52,002 nt of DNA from Solirubrobacterales bacterium (lineage in GTDB: Bacteria; Actinomycetota; Thermoleophilia; Solirubrobacterales; Solirubrobacteraceae), in the NCBI GenBank assembly GCA_025963905.1, contig JAOPZW010000134.1:1-52002 (forward strand), read 5' to 3'. A model generated the notes under the pieces. It saw only the letters and a program-made list of their open reading frames with translations. It made no database searches and was not told the origin of the DNA. This document shows, in pieces, positions 42,660 through 50,883 of the stretch; position 1 is the first letter of the stretch; each line of letters begins with the position of its first letter. The translations under genes and the position numbers were made by a program.

Positions 42660-44120
42660 AGTGTGTGTGGTCGTGGTGATCAACCGCGAGCTGGCTGTCG
42701 TGCCGGCCGAGACGGGAGCCCCGGAGGGGCGAGCGTCTTGGCCGGCACGGCGGGCGGCCCGAGAAGGGACCACCCATCACCATGAGCACCATGAAGTCCG
42801 AGCGGCGCCCCGGCCGGGGTGTCGAGCCTTCCCAGCGGCAGCCTGAGGCGGTCGCCGATCGTCTGGCCGGGCTGTTGCCCGAGGAGGCGTTGCAGGACGC
42901 CCTGAAGGGCCTTGAGGGCCAGGACATCACGGGCCCGGGCGGCCTGCTGTCCCAGCTGGCCGGCCGCGTCATCCAGACCGCGCTGGAGACCGAGCTGACC
43001 GAGCATCTCGGCCACCCGCCGGGCGGCACGCCGAACTCATCGAACGTTCGCAACGGCACGACCAGCGCCAAGACCGTCAGCACCGATCTGGGGCCCGTGG
43101 AGGTGCGCCGCCGCGCGACCGCCGAGGCAGCTTTGAGCCCAAGCTGGTGGCCAAGCGCCAGACCCGGCTGGCCGGGTTGGATGACAAGATCCTCGGCCTC
43201 TACGCGGGCGGCATGAGCGTCAGAGACATCTCGGCGCATCTGTCTGAGCTCTACGCCACCGAGATCGGCCGCGACACCATCAGCCGGATCACCGACGCCG
43301 TGCTGCAGGACGTCGCGGCGTGGCGCACCCGGCCACTGGAGGCGGTCTATCCGATCGTCTACTTCGACGCGCTGATGGTCAAGGTCCGTGAGGACCGCTC
43401 GGTCCGAGACCGGGCCTGCTACCTGGCGATCGGCGTGACCGTCGAGGGCGACCGCGAGGTGCTCGGGATCTGGTGGCAGGAAACCGAGGGCGCGAAGTTC
43501 TGGCTGGCCGTCCTCAACGACCTGCACCAGCGCGGCACCCAGGACGTGCTGATCGCCTGCGTCGACGGCCTGACCGGCTTCCCAGAGGCGATCGAGGCCG
43601 TCTTCCCGCAGGCCTGGGTGCAGACCTGCATCGTGCACCAGATCCGCAACAGCATGCGCTACGTCGCCTACAAGGACCGCAAGCGCGTCGCCGCCGACCT
43701 CAAGCCCGTCTACCGCGCGATCAACGCCGACGCCGCGCTGCACGCGCTCAACGCCTTTGACGAGCGGTGGGGCGCTAGCTACCCGATGATCGCGCAGTCC
43801 TGGCGCGACCGCTGGGAGAACATCATCCCGTTCCTGGCGCTGCCCGCCGACCTGCGCAAGGCCGTCTACACGACCAACAGCATCGAGAACCTCAACCGCC
43901 AGATCCGCAAGGCCATCAAGACCCGCGGGCACTTCCCCGACGAGCAGGCCGCCACCAAGCTCATCTACCTCGCGATCATGCGAGCCGAGCGCAAATGGCT
44001 GAAGGCCTACAACTGGACCGGCGCCCTCAGAGGCCTCAAGATCCACTTCGGAGACCGACTCCCCGACTAACACCACCAACAAGTCGCCCCGGCCTCACAC
44101 ACAGAAAAACGGACAGCCTC
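42645..44120 (+). mobile_element. IS256-family insertion sequence
   Basis: The element is about 1.48 kb. Imperfect terminal inverted repeats share CTGTCCG then, six bases further in, TGTGTG: left GGGTCTGTCCGGTGAAGTGT at 42,645, and the right end reads inward on the minus strand from about 44,120 (GAGGCTGTCCGTTTTTCTGT). One transposase gene lies inside. I could not fix the target duplication. Confidence 0.7.
42782..44070 (+). pseudogene. IS256-family transposase with one frameshift
   Basis: The N-terminal part (LLPEEALQDALKGLEGQDI, LETELTEHLGHPPGG, RNGTTSAKTVSTDLGPVEV) is in one frame. Near 43,115 the frame changes to KLVAKRQTRLAGLDDKILGL and stays open to the stop. The DDE segments are visible: VYFDALMVKVRED, IACVDGLTGFPEAIEAVFPQ and TTNSIENLNRQIRKAIKTRG. 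QTCIVHQIRNSMRYV is a family signature. One indel restores a full-length protein of about 430 aa. Confidence 0.8.
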
Positions 44121-44460
44121 GCGCACCACTCCGCCGCCCGAGTATGCGGGCATCGACCTTCCCGCCCTCACCGCCCAGCTCAAGCGCGAAGGTGTGCACT
44201 CCCCTTCTGCGACGCCTACCGCCAGCTGCTCGCCTGCACCGAGCGCGCCTTCGCGCGGGCCTCGGTGTCGTAGGAGGACGAACGGCTGCCCACCGCGGCC
44301 GGGTGGACGGTCGCAACGGCGAGCGGCGAACGAGCGCGCGTGCGTGGCTGGCGTCGTGTCGTTGTCCTCGCTCGGGGGCACGACACCGTCGTCGTCCGCC
44401 AGCGCACCAGCCCGCCCGACACGATCAAGCGCCCGAGCTGCCGCTCACGCGCTCCCCACG

Positions 44461-44756
44461 CCTGACGCGCGACACCACACGGCTAGTGGCCACCGTCGAC
44501 TGCTCGGCGTTCCCGCTGGCTTGCGACGACGACGCGATGCTGACGCGTCCCGACGCACGCCACAGCGCCACCGTGCTCGCTCACGGCTCCATCCGCGACA
44601 GCATTGCGCACCTCCCCGATGCGAAAAGCTGCGCGCAAGCTCCTACGCGAGCGCCGGGTGCTTCACGCCCGCCTCAGCGTCACCTTCTCCTACAACCCGC
44701 ATGACAAAATCACCCGCTCGCGGTCGATCGTTATCACGCCACGCTGAGACGACGCA
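44461..44756 (+). pseudogene. C-terminal remnant of a secreted Ig-like/beta-module protein
   Basis: Two frames in succession read LVATVDCSAFPLACDD and SATVLAHGSIRDSIAHLP, then AARKLLRERRVLHARLSVTF, SYNPHDKITRSRSIVITPR and a stop. This is the repeated beta-module ending (ARKLLxxRRVxARLxVTFxP) found at the C-termini of many secreted proteins of Solirubrobacter-type actinobacteria. The rest of that gene is gone. Bases 44,121-44,460 contain one further short protein-like scrap (EYAGIDLPALTAQLKREGVH) and nothing else I can assign. Confidence 0.4.
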
Positions 44757-44831
44757 CCCGCTCTAGCTACTTCCCCCGGAAAAACTCCTGACGTGGACGG
44801 GGGTTCCGTCCGGTCGGTTTGACAGTGTTTT

Positions 44832-46277
44832 GCCTGCAAATCGGCGGTTTGGGGGACGGATGCTGCGACTTGTGGGGCCGCAGGCGGAGTGCCTGTTTGA
44901 TGTCGGGTTGCCCGTCGAGGTGCGCGAGCTGCCCGACGATCTGGCGGCGTTGGACATGTTGCTGGACGATCGCGCGCTGCTGACGCCGATCGGGGAGGCG
45001 TGGGCGCTGTCGGCGCGCCGTGAGGGCCGCCCGTCGATCCCGATGGACCGCTACCTACGGTTGATGGTCATCAAGACCCGCACCGGCTGGGGCTATGAGA
45101 CGCTCGTGCGGGAGGTCAGCGACTCAATTCACCTCCGCCGCTTCTGCCGGTTCGCGCTGACCGATTGCGTCCCGAACGAGTCGACGGTCCGCAAGCTCAC
45201 GCGCCGCCTGGGCCCGGATGTCATCGACGAGATCACCCGCGCGGTTATCGCCAAGGCGACCCGCGGGCGGCGCTTCACCGCGCGTGCGGTGCGGATCGAC
45301 TCCACGGTCGTGGAGTCCGACATCCGCTACCCCAACGACGCGGCACTGGCGACCGACGCGACACGCGTGCTCGCGCGCGAGGCCCGCGAGGGTCAAGGCG
45401 TTGGCCGGCAAGGGCGCGCGCGGGGTCCGTGACCGCTCGCGGTCGGCGGGCCAGAAGCTCCGCGCGATCAGCCGCACCGTCGCACGGCGCACCGGCGAGG
45501 CCAAGAGCACCGTGCTGCGCTTGACCGGTGAGGCCGGCCAGCTCGTGCAGCGGTCCGTCCGCGAGGCCCGCAGCCTCGCTGCGCAGCTGCGCAGCGAGGC
45601 TGCGGGCGCGGCGCCAAGGCCAAGCAGCACGCCGCCGCCCGCATCGACGAGCTCGCCGACCGCGCCGAGAAGATCGCGCGGCAGATCAGCCAGCGCCTGG
45701 CCGGCGCGAAGATCAGCGATCGCCTGGTGTCGATGGCCGATCCCGACGCGCGCCCGATCCGCAAGGGCAGGCTCAGAGCGCCGACCGAGTTCGGCTACGT
45801 CTTCCAACTCGCCGAAGTCACCGAGAACACCAGGCGCGGCGCGCGCGGCCTGATCCTCCCCGCCCCGACCAGGATCGGCTCGCCCAACGAGTCCGACCTG
45901 CTGGGCGACACCGCCGCCGAGTTGCGAAGAGCCGGACTGAACCCGCGCGATGTCGCGCTTGACGGCGGCTTTCAACCAGGTCGCGTCGCCGAGTATCTGC
46001 CCGACGCCAGCAAGGTCTTCATCGCCGGGCGCCAGAGCGCCGGCACCGCGCACGCCGACCGGCGCCTGGCCCGCTACCGCGTCGGCGCCGAAGGACGCAT
46101 CAGCCACCTCAACGCGGCTACGGCATGCGCCGAACCCGACTCAGAGGCCAGCCCGGAGCACGAACGTCGGTCGGCTGGTCGATCCTGACCTACAACCTCG
46201 ACACGCTCGCCATCCGGCCCGCCTGACAGCATCCCGACCGCACCGGAAAGCATCCAACCCGGAGCCGATTTGCAGGC
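44832..46277 (+). mobile_element. ISNCY-type insertion sequence with perfect 14-bp inverted repeats
   Basis: GCCTGCAAATCGGC at 44,832-44,845 is repeated in perfect inverted orientation at 46,264-46,277, enclosing one broken transposase gene; the length is 1.45 kb. The right repeat runs straight into a terminator hairpin whose first stem base is the last base of the repeat. Confidence 0.75.
44860..46226 (+). pseudogene. ISNCY-type transposase, several frameshifts
   Basis: The N-terminal part is intact: LFDVGLPVEVRELPDDLAAL, PSIPMDRYLRLMVIKTRTGW, YETLVREVSDSIHLRRFCRF, ESTVRKLTRRLGPDVIDEI, and RAVRIDSTVVESDIRYPNDA (first catalytic Asp). Then frames change near 45,395, 45,600-45,720 and 46,115. 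Later pieces are GEAGQLVQRSVREARSLAAQ, DQxLAGAKISDRLVSMADPD, FGYVFQLAEVTENTRRG, DVALDGGFQPG, RRTRLRGQPGART and WSILTYNLDTLAIRPA. Joined, they give one transposase of about 455 aa. It cannot be functional as written. Confidence 0.7.
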
Positions 46278-46310
46278 GGCCGCGCCCCCAAGGCGCGGCC
46301 GTTTTCGTTC
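46277..46310. terminator. Strong intrinsic-terminator hairpin
   Basis: A perfect 10-bp stem (CGGCCGCGCC / GGCGCGGCCG) with loop CCCAA is followed on the plus strand by TTTTCGTTC. It lies at the 3' end of the ISNCY-type element and could stop transcription leaving it. Confidence 0.7.
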
Positions 46311-46471
46311 CCTCACCCCAACCGGTTTATCCAGGGCAAGTAGCTAGCTAGGCGGGCCTGCGTGCCGGATCACGCGAAGCAGAAGTGGTGCCGGTTTGAA
46401 GTCGTACTGCGCAGCCCGGCCGCCGAAGGCCCGCGCGCGTTCCATCTCGAAGCGGTGTCGGACCATTCACC

Positions 46472-47404
46472 TCATCGGTTGGAGCGCGTCGATTCGACTC
46501 GGGGAGTGGTTGGGACCGGCGGACCCACCGGCCGCTGGTTGGCATCCTTCCAGGCGACCGATTCGATACCGGCGAAGCGTGGAGCCGAATCCGGCGCTGT
46601 CGCCGCGAAGTAGTTGTTAGCCACGGTCGCGGTTACCTGGGTGCCGCCGGTCAGCCACACCGTGACTGTGTGGACCCCGTCAGGCACGAGACCGAAGATG
46701 TGCTGTCCGTCCGCGCCCTGCGCGTGACCCACAGCGTCACCGCTGGTCAGCTGCGGCGTTGTCCAGCACGGGTAACCGGTCGCGGCCGGCTGGCCGGCGG
46801 CGGGCGTGACGGGGTAGTAGAGGCAGAGCGCGTTCGCGACGGACGTAGCCGAGGGTCCGGCGGCGTCGTCACCAAACCGCTCGACGGGGACGAGGACGAC
46901 CGGCTGGCTGGCTGGCGTTTCTCCGACCAGCCGCACGGACGCCACGCGCACGCCATGGTTTTGGTCACCGATGGCCTGCAAGGCCGACTGCACATCGGGC
47001 CCGCGGTCGGCATCGGTCTGCGCGCGCCGCAACACCGCAAGCAGACCCAGCACGCCAGCGTCAACGGGCTGGACCGATGTGGTGGGATGTCCTTGGCGGT
47101 CGTTGCCCAGCAACGGCTGCCACGGACGGGTGGCAGCGAGCGCTGTGCCCGTTGTCAGCGCGACGACGACGGCGATGAGGCTTCCGCGACGCCTGACGCG
47201 CCGGCGCCGCCCGCCGTCAACAACGCGGGCCGCACCGCTGCGCAGCCGCGGAGCGTGGGCGCCACCTGGCGACGCGTCGGCCCACGGCCCCACCGTGCCG
47301 TGGTCGGTCGCGGCGTCGGCCACGTCGCCAGCGCGCCTTGTGGCCGCGTCGAGGAGCATCCGTTCAAGGTCGGCAAGCACCGTCGAGTCGTCAGATTTCG
47401 TCAC
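46472..47404 (-). CDS. Anti-sigma-like membrane protein with VPDG sensor domain
   Basis: The product is 310 aa. The start GTG overlaps the sigma-factor stop (GTGA). A cytoplasmic N-terminal part of about 72 residues is followed by a membrane span (SLIAVVVALTTGTALAA, about 75-92) and an extracytoplasmic domain of about 215 residues. That domain includes ALCLYYPVTPAAGQPAA, then IFGLVPDGVHTVTVWLTGG and VTATVANNYFAATAPD. No CHCC zinc-finger motif is present. The VPDG block matches those in the secreted proteins at 28,872 and 49,584, suggesting that this domain senses, or shares ancestry with, the secreted cassettes. It probably holds the sigma factor inactive at the membrane. Confidence 0.65.
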   Translation of the reverse strand: MTKSDDSTVLADLERMLLDAATRRAGDVADAATDHGTVGPWADASPGGAHAPRLRSGAARVVDGGRRRRVRRRGSLIAVVVALTTGTALAATRPWQPLLGNDRQGHPTTSVQPVDAGVLGLLAVLRRAQTDADRGPDVQSALQAIGDQNHGVRVASVRLVGETPASQPVVLVPVERFGDDAAGPSATSVANALCLYYPVTPAAGQPAATGYPCWTTPQLTSGDAVGHAQGADGQHIFGLVPDGVHTVTVWLTGGTQVTATVANNYFAATAPDSAPRFAGIESVAWKDANQRPVGPPVPTTPRVESTRSNR

Positions 47405-47967
47405 GATGATTCCTCCATCCGGGCGCGTAGCGTCGCTAGCCCGCGGCTGACTCGCTTTCGGACCACGAGCGGTGAGCAGCGCATCTCGGCGGCAATGTCC
47501 TCGTATGCCCGCTCATCGAGGACATGGGCGGCGATGGCCGTTCTTTGCGTTTCGGGGAGGCCATTGAGCAGCGTGATGACTTCACCGCCGAGGCTGTCTA
47601 GCGCTTCGATTCGCTCAAAGGCGTCCTCGTCGAGTACGAGCGGGGTCAGCATCCCGATCCGGTGCCGGGCCGCGTCGGCGACCTTGCCTCGTCGGACAGA
47701 TGTGACGAGAGTGTTATGGGCGATGGTGAACAGCCACCCGCCCGCGTCGTCGCTGGACTTCGACGCATCGAAGTCGCCTGTGCTCTCCAGCACTCGCGCG
47801 AAGACCTCTGCCGTTAGGTCGGCGACCAGTTCGGGGTCGCGGATTCTCTGTCGCATGTAGGCGAGAACGCGCCGCTCATAGCGCCGGTAGAACCCGCCGA
47901 ACGCGGCGGGGTCGGCAGCGGTCGCTGCCAGCAGTTCGGCGTCGGTGGGCTCGGGGGCCAAGTGCAT
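47401..47967 (-). CDS. ECF-type RNA polymerase sigma factor
   Basis: The product is 188 aa from ATG 47,967. Region 2 reads AFGGFYRRYERRVLAYMRQR, then DPELVADLTAEVFARVLEST and GGWLFTIAHNTLVTSVRRGK. Region 4 reads LNGLPETQRTAIAAHVLDER, then AYEDIAAEMRCSPLVVRKRV and SRGLATLRARM. There are no extra domains. It is followed in the same operon by the anti-sigma-like protein, with translational coupling. Its regulon may include the secreted cassette at 49,192, but no promoter match was established. Confidence 0.85.
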   Translation of the reverse strand: MHLAPEPTDAELLAATAADPAAFGGFYRRYERRVLAYMRQRIRDPELVADLTAEVFARVLESTGDFDASKSSDDAGGWLFTIAHNTLVTSVRRGKVADAARHRIGMLTPLVLDEDAFERIEALDSLGGEVITLLNGLPETQRTAIAAHVLDERAYEDIAAEMRCSPLVVRKRVSRGLATLRARMEESS

Positions 47968-48159
47968 CTGTCTTGGTCTACGCGCAGCGCTCAAGCTTGT
48001 GACCGGAAGATCCAAGTATTGGAGCCCTCCGAGTCCGATGGTCACGCTTGCGGCGCTCGCACGTACCTGGCCATCGAGATGCCGCTCGCACTACCCCTAC
48101 CTCAGACCGGCAACGGCGGCCAAGGCAGGCTATCGCAGGGTCCTCAGGGCAACTCCGGC

Positions 48160-49032
48160 GTGGACCTTCGGTTGCTCGGCTACTTTGTCGCCGTCGCCGA
48201 AGAGCTGCATTTCCGGCGGGCCGCAACTCGGCTGCACATGGCCCAGCCGCCACTGACCCGCGCCATCAAGTCCTTGGAAGCCCGACTTGGATTGGACCTG
48301 TTCAGCCGCGAGCCGGACGGAGTGAGGCTGACAGACGCCGGGGCGCTGCTTCTGAAGCACAGTCGCGAGCTCCTCGCGACCCACGCGACCCTGATCGAAG
48401 CCGTAGCGGCGTTGAGGAGTTCGTCCGCGCACGAGCTCACACTCGGATATTCCGGCGCCGCTGCGGGGCGCATCCCAGCTGCGCTGATGCGCAAGCTGCG
48501 TGTCCTGCGCCCCGACCTGCGCGTGCGCCTCCTCGACCTCGGCGTCGGTGCTGACGCCACGGCGGTGCAGCGCAGCAGCGCCGATGTCGCGGTGCTCGCG
48601 TCACCGGCTGCCTGGCCAGCCGGCATCGCCTGCACGGTGCTTACGACCACCCCGGTGCTGGCGGCCGTCGCGCGCAACGCGACGTCCTATGAGTCCCGGC
48701 CAATGGCCGCGCGCGTCCTGCTGCGCGACGCGCCCGCCCACTGGGCGGCGCCCCCGGAGGAGCATGTTCTCCCGGCGCTGCTCGTGGACAGCTACGACGA
48801 AGCCCTTGACTTCGTCGCAGCTGGATGCGGCCACTTTCTGACGCTCGCGTCATGCACGGAACGGCATTCGCGCGAGGACGTCACGTACCTGCCGCGGTTG
48901 GACCTCCCGAACGTGCCTATCTGTCTGGTATGGCGCAACGGGGACAGTTCGCCGGGCACCAGCGCCTGTTGGCGCGTCGCCGAGGAGCTGGTGAGCAATC
49001 CGGAGCTCAACGAGAGCTCGGGCAGCCGGTGA
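48160..49032 (+). CDS. LysR-family transcription regulator
   Basis: The product is about 290 aa. The N-terminal winged helix-turn-helix is classical: LRLLGYFVAVAEELHFRRAA, TRLHMAQPPLTRAIKSLEAR, LGLDLFSREPDGVRLTDAG. The effector-binding domain follows (LTLGYSGAAAGRIPAALMRK, ADVAVLASPAAWP, LLVDSYDEALDFVAAGCG). GTG 48,160 is chosen because LysR proteins begin a few residues before this helix; an ATG at 48,079 would add 27 atypical residues. It is transcribed divergently from the sigma operon, with the shared region 47,968-48,159 between them. Its target may be that operon or a gene outside; the ligand is unknown. Confidence 0.85.
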   Translation: MDLRLLGYFVAVAEELHFRRAATRLHMAQPPLTRAIKSLEARLGLDLFSREPDGVRLTDAGALLLKHSRELLATHATLIEAVAALRSSSAHELTLGYSGAAAGRIPAALMRKLRVLRPDLRVRLLDLGVGADATAVQRSSADVAVLASPAAWPAGIACTVLTTTPVLAAVARNATSYESRPMAARVLLRDAPAHWAAPPEEHVLPALLVDSYDEALDFVAAGCGHFLTLASCTERHSREDVTYLPRLDLPNVPICLVWRNGDSSPGTSACWRVAEELVSNPELNESSGSR

Positions 49033-49191
49033 CTCGTCATTGCTCATGAGTCTGCGCATAGGGCGACGCCTCGTGCCTGGTCTCGCCGCTCACGGTTGGG
49101 TATCGAGCATTACCGCTTCGGTATTGGACGCTCCGTCGGAGCACTCCTAGGTTTCGTCTCCCCATCAACCCATTATCAGCCAGGAGGCCGG

Positions 49192-49575
49192 ATGCGGAGA
49201 TTGAGCAACAGGATTGGTTGTGCGGTGGCAGCCGCGCTACTTGCCATTTCGGCGTTTGCACCGTCGGCGCTCGCCTATACCGACCACTGGTACGCCGGCG
49301 ACCTCGCGAAGGACTTTGGCTTCGCAAGCACCGCAGCCCACAGCATCACCTTCATCCAGGGCGTCGCGTACAACGACACCATCTGCGTCGGCGAGGAGCA
49401 AGGGACTACAGGCTCCTACTACGACGCACCGTTTTTCTCCGACTGTCAGATGTACTCCTCCGGCGGAACCGCCAACGCCTACTACACCGCCGTCTGTTGT
49501 TTCCACGCGACGGTCATCTACGGCGGCCCGGCAAGCAGCAAAACCATCCTGTCCTCGACCCACTACGACTTCTAG
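49192..49575 (+). CDS. Small secreted Cys/Tyr-rich protein, cassette 2 gene A
   Basis: The product is 127 aa. AGGAGG precedes the ATG by four bases. The signal peptide is IGCAVAAALLAISAFAPSALA, and the mature part (about 100 aa) starts YTDHWYAGDLAKDF. Cys occur in NDTICVGEEQ, FSDCQMYSS and AVCCFHATV, and there are many Tyr/Gly/Ser. It resembles the product at 28,426 in size, Cys number, position and partner rather than in close sequence. It ends nine bases before the next start. It may be a bacteriocin-like, adhesive or structural secreted peptide. Confidence 0.65.
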   Translation: MRRLSNRIGCAVAAALLAISAFAPSALAYTDHWYAGDLAKDFGFASTAAHSITFIQGVAYNDTICVGEEQGTTGSYYDAPFFSDCQMYSSGGTANAYYTAVCCFHATVIYGGPASSKTILSSTHYDF

Positions 49576-49583
49576 GAGTACAC

Positions 49584-50216
49584 GTGTTCGTCACTTCAAA
49601 GGCGGTCCGACTCGGCGTCGCTCTCACCACCCTGGCCCTGGCTCTCGCGGCCGTGCTCCTACTTTCGCATGACCACGCGTCCGCCAAGACCGCGAAGCGC
49701 AGCCATTCCCGAGCGCTGGCGGCTTCGGCTGGCGGCTATCAGATACTCGACCGCGCGCCGAACGCGGATGACCGCGACAACTCGATCATCGAAGGCGCCG
49801 CGCAGCACGACGCCACGCTGCAAGTCAGTCACGCCCGCGTCCTTACCGCTGACTCACAGGGTAAGACCTGGCTCATCCCCACGACCGACGGTCGCCTCTG
49901 TCTCGCTCAGCAGCCTGCTGGCCAGTACGACGCCCTCGAGAGCCAGCGAGGACTCGGTCGTCCCGCGCTCATGTACGTATGCAACGCCGCCGCAACCGTG
50001 GAGGGGCACGGCCTCGTGCTGCGCACCTACGACGACATCACGGGTCTCGTCCCCGACGGTGTCGACAGGGTCGCCACGCAGATCCGCGGCCGCAGTGGCA
50101 ACGCTGCCGTCGCGCGCAATCTCTACCACGCGCAGACCAGGGACTCCGGCTTCAGCCACGGGAGCGCCGAATTCACCGCCCCCAACGGTTCGCCGGTGAC
50201 GCAAGACCTGCCATAG
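49584..50216 (+). CDS. Secreted ~210-aa protein with VPDG motif, cassette 2 gene B
   Basis: The product is 210 aa from GTG 49,584, with AGGAG six bases upstream. The signal or anchor is LGVALTTLALALAAVLLLSH. The soluble part contains TWLIPTTDGRLCLAQQP, a Cys in MYVCNAAA, ITGLVPDGVDRVATQIRG and AVARNLYHAQT. Order and spacing of these blocks match the product at 28,872, so the two gene pairs are paralogous cassettes. A 12-bp stem hairpin follows at 50,276. Function is unknown. Confidence 0.65.
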   Translation: MFVTSKAVRLGVALTTLALALAAVLLLSHDHASAKTAKRSHSRALAASAGGYQILDRAPNADDRDNSIIEGAAQHDATLQVSHARVLTADSQGKTWLIPTTDGRLCLAQQPAGQYDALESQRGLGRPALMYVCNAAATVEGHGLVLRTYDDITGLVPDGVDRVATQIRGRSGNAAVARNLYHAQTRDSGFSHGSAEFTAPNGSPVTQDLP

Positions 50217-50275
50217 GCTTGGGTTGCCTCCGAGTGTTCCCGCGAGTTGGGGGGCTCGATAGGTGCCTGAGGTCG

Positions 50276-50303
50276 GACGGCCGCGCCGATGGGCGCGGCC
50301 GTC
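50276..50303. terminator. Stem-loop after secreted cassette 2
   Basis: A 12-bp perfect stem (GACGGCCGCGCC / GGCGCGGCCGTC) with loop GATG lies 60 bases after the cassette. No T-run follows, so termination strength is uncertain, but the stem is nearly the same as the terminator at 46,277. Bases 50,304-50,669 hold no gene I can support. Confidence 0.5.
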
Positions 50304-50669
50304 GGCGCCTGGGCTAACGGTGTCTCCTTCACCTCGCTGCTGCCGGCGTCGACGCGGACGAACCTCGTGTGGGTCGCGTTGCAGGCAGTCGCCCAGATGG
50401 ATCTAACGGTGCACCGCGGCACATCGCCATGGCCTTGGCGACGACCTGTAGCTGTCGGTCGAGTGCATCCCGAGGATCTGCCGAGCTTCCTCCGCGGAAA
50501 CGGCTAGACGAAGACGACATCCGATTGTGACTAGCTGATCGAGGTTCCCGCGGACAAAACGGACAAAACCGTGGCGCGACCGTTGCGGCCGCGTCGTCTC
50601 CAGTCGTCTGAATCGCCCGCTACCATCGCACGCTGCGGGGCGCCCGCGGACATCCGGTGATCCATGGTA

Positions 50670-50709
50670 AGGAAGGGGTCATCGGTTCGAGTCCGATGGA
50701 GGGCTTGGC
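50670..50709 (+). other. 3' half of a tRNA gene (tRNA-Thr-like), probable attachment site
   Basis: A perfect T-arm (ATCGG-TTCGAGT-CCGAT, 50,681-50,697) is followed by an acceptor strand GGAGGGCT. It is preceded by ATGGTAAGGAAGGGGTC, the anticodon-loop to variable-loop part expected of tRNA-Thr(GGU). The matching 5' half (acceptor GCCCTCC, D-arm) is absent upstream, so this is not a working tRNA. Such 3' tRNA fragments are left at the end of integrated elements. Confidence 0.6.
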
Positions 50710-50712
50710 TAC

Positions 50713-50738
50713 GAAAGACCCGCTATAGCGGGTCTTTC
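50713..50738. terminator. Hairpin terminator following the tRNA fragment
   Basis: GAAAGACCCGC-TATA-GCGGGTCTTTC is a perfect 11-bp stem with a four-base loop, ending in TTTC; part of the right arm (GGGTCTTTCG) repeats immediately. It is the usual kind of terminator placed after a tRNA gene. Confidence 0.75.
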
Positions 50739-50883
50739 GGGTCTTTCGCATGTACATGACATGGTTCTACGGGCCATTCGGGCGTTCCCGTGTCATGCCG
50801 TCGGCGAGACCCCCCTCGTGCCCGTCCAAGGTCAGGTGCCTCGGTGTTGCTCCCACGTGCACCGGGTCAGCGCTCGAGGATGG

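Noticed and set aside
42622-44082. 486-codon minus-strand frame
   Set aside because: It is the complement of the IS256 transposase; the family motifs are on the plus strand.
50640-50715. Complete tRNA gene
   Set aside because: The T-arm and acceptor 3' strand are present, but no complementary 5' acceptor strand or D-arm lies upstream.
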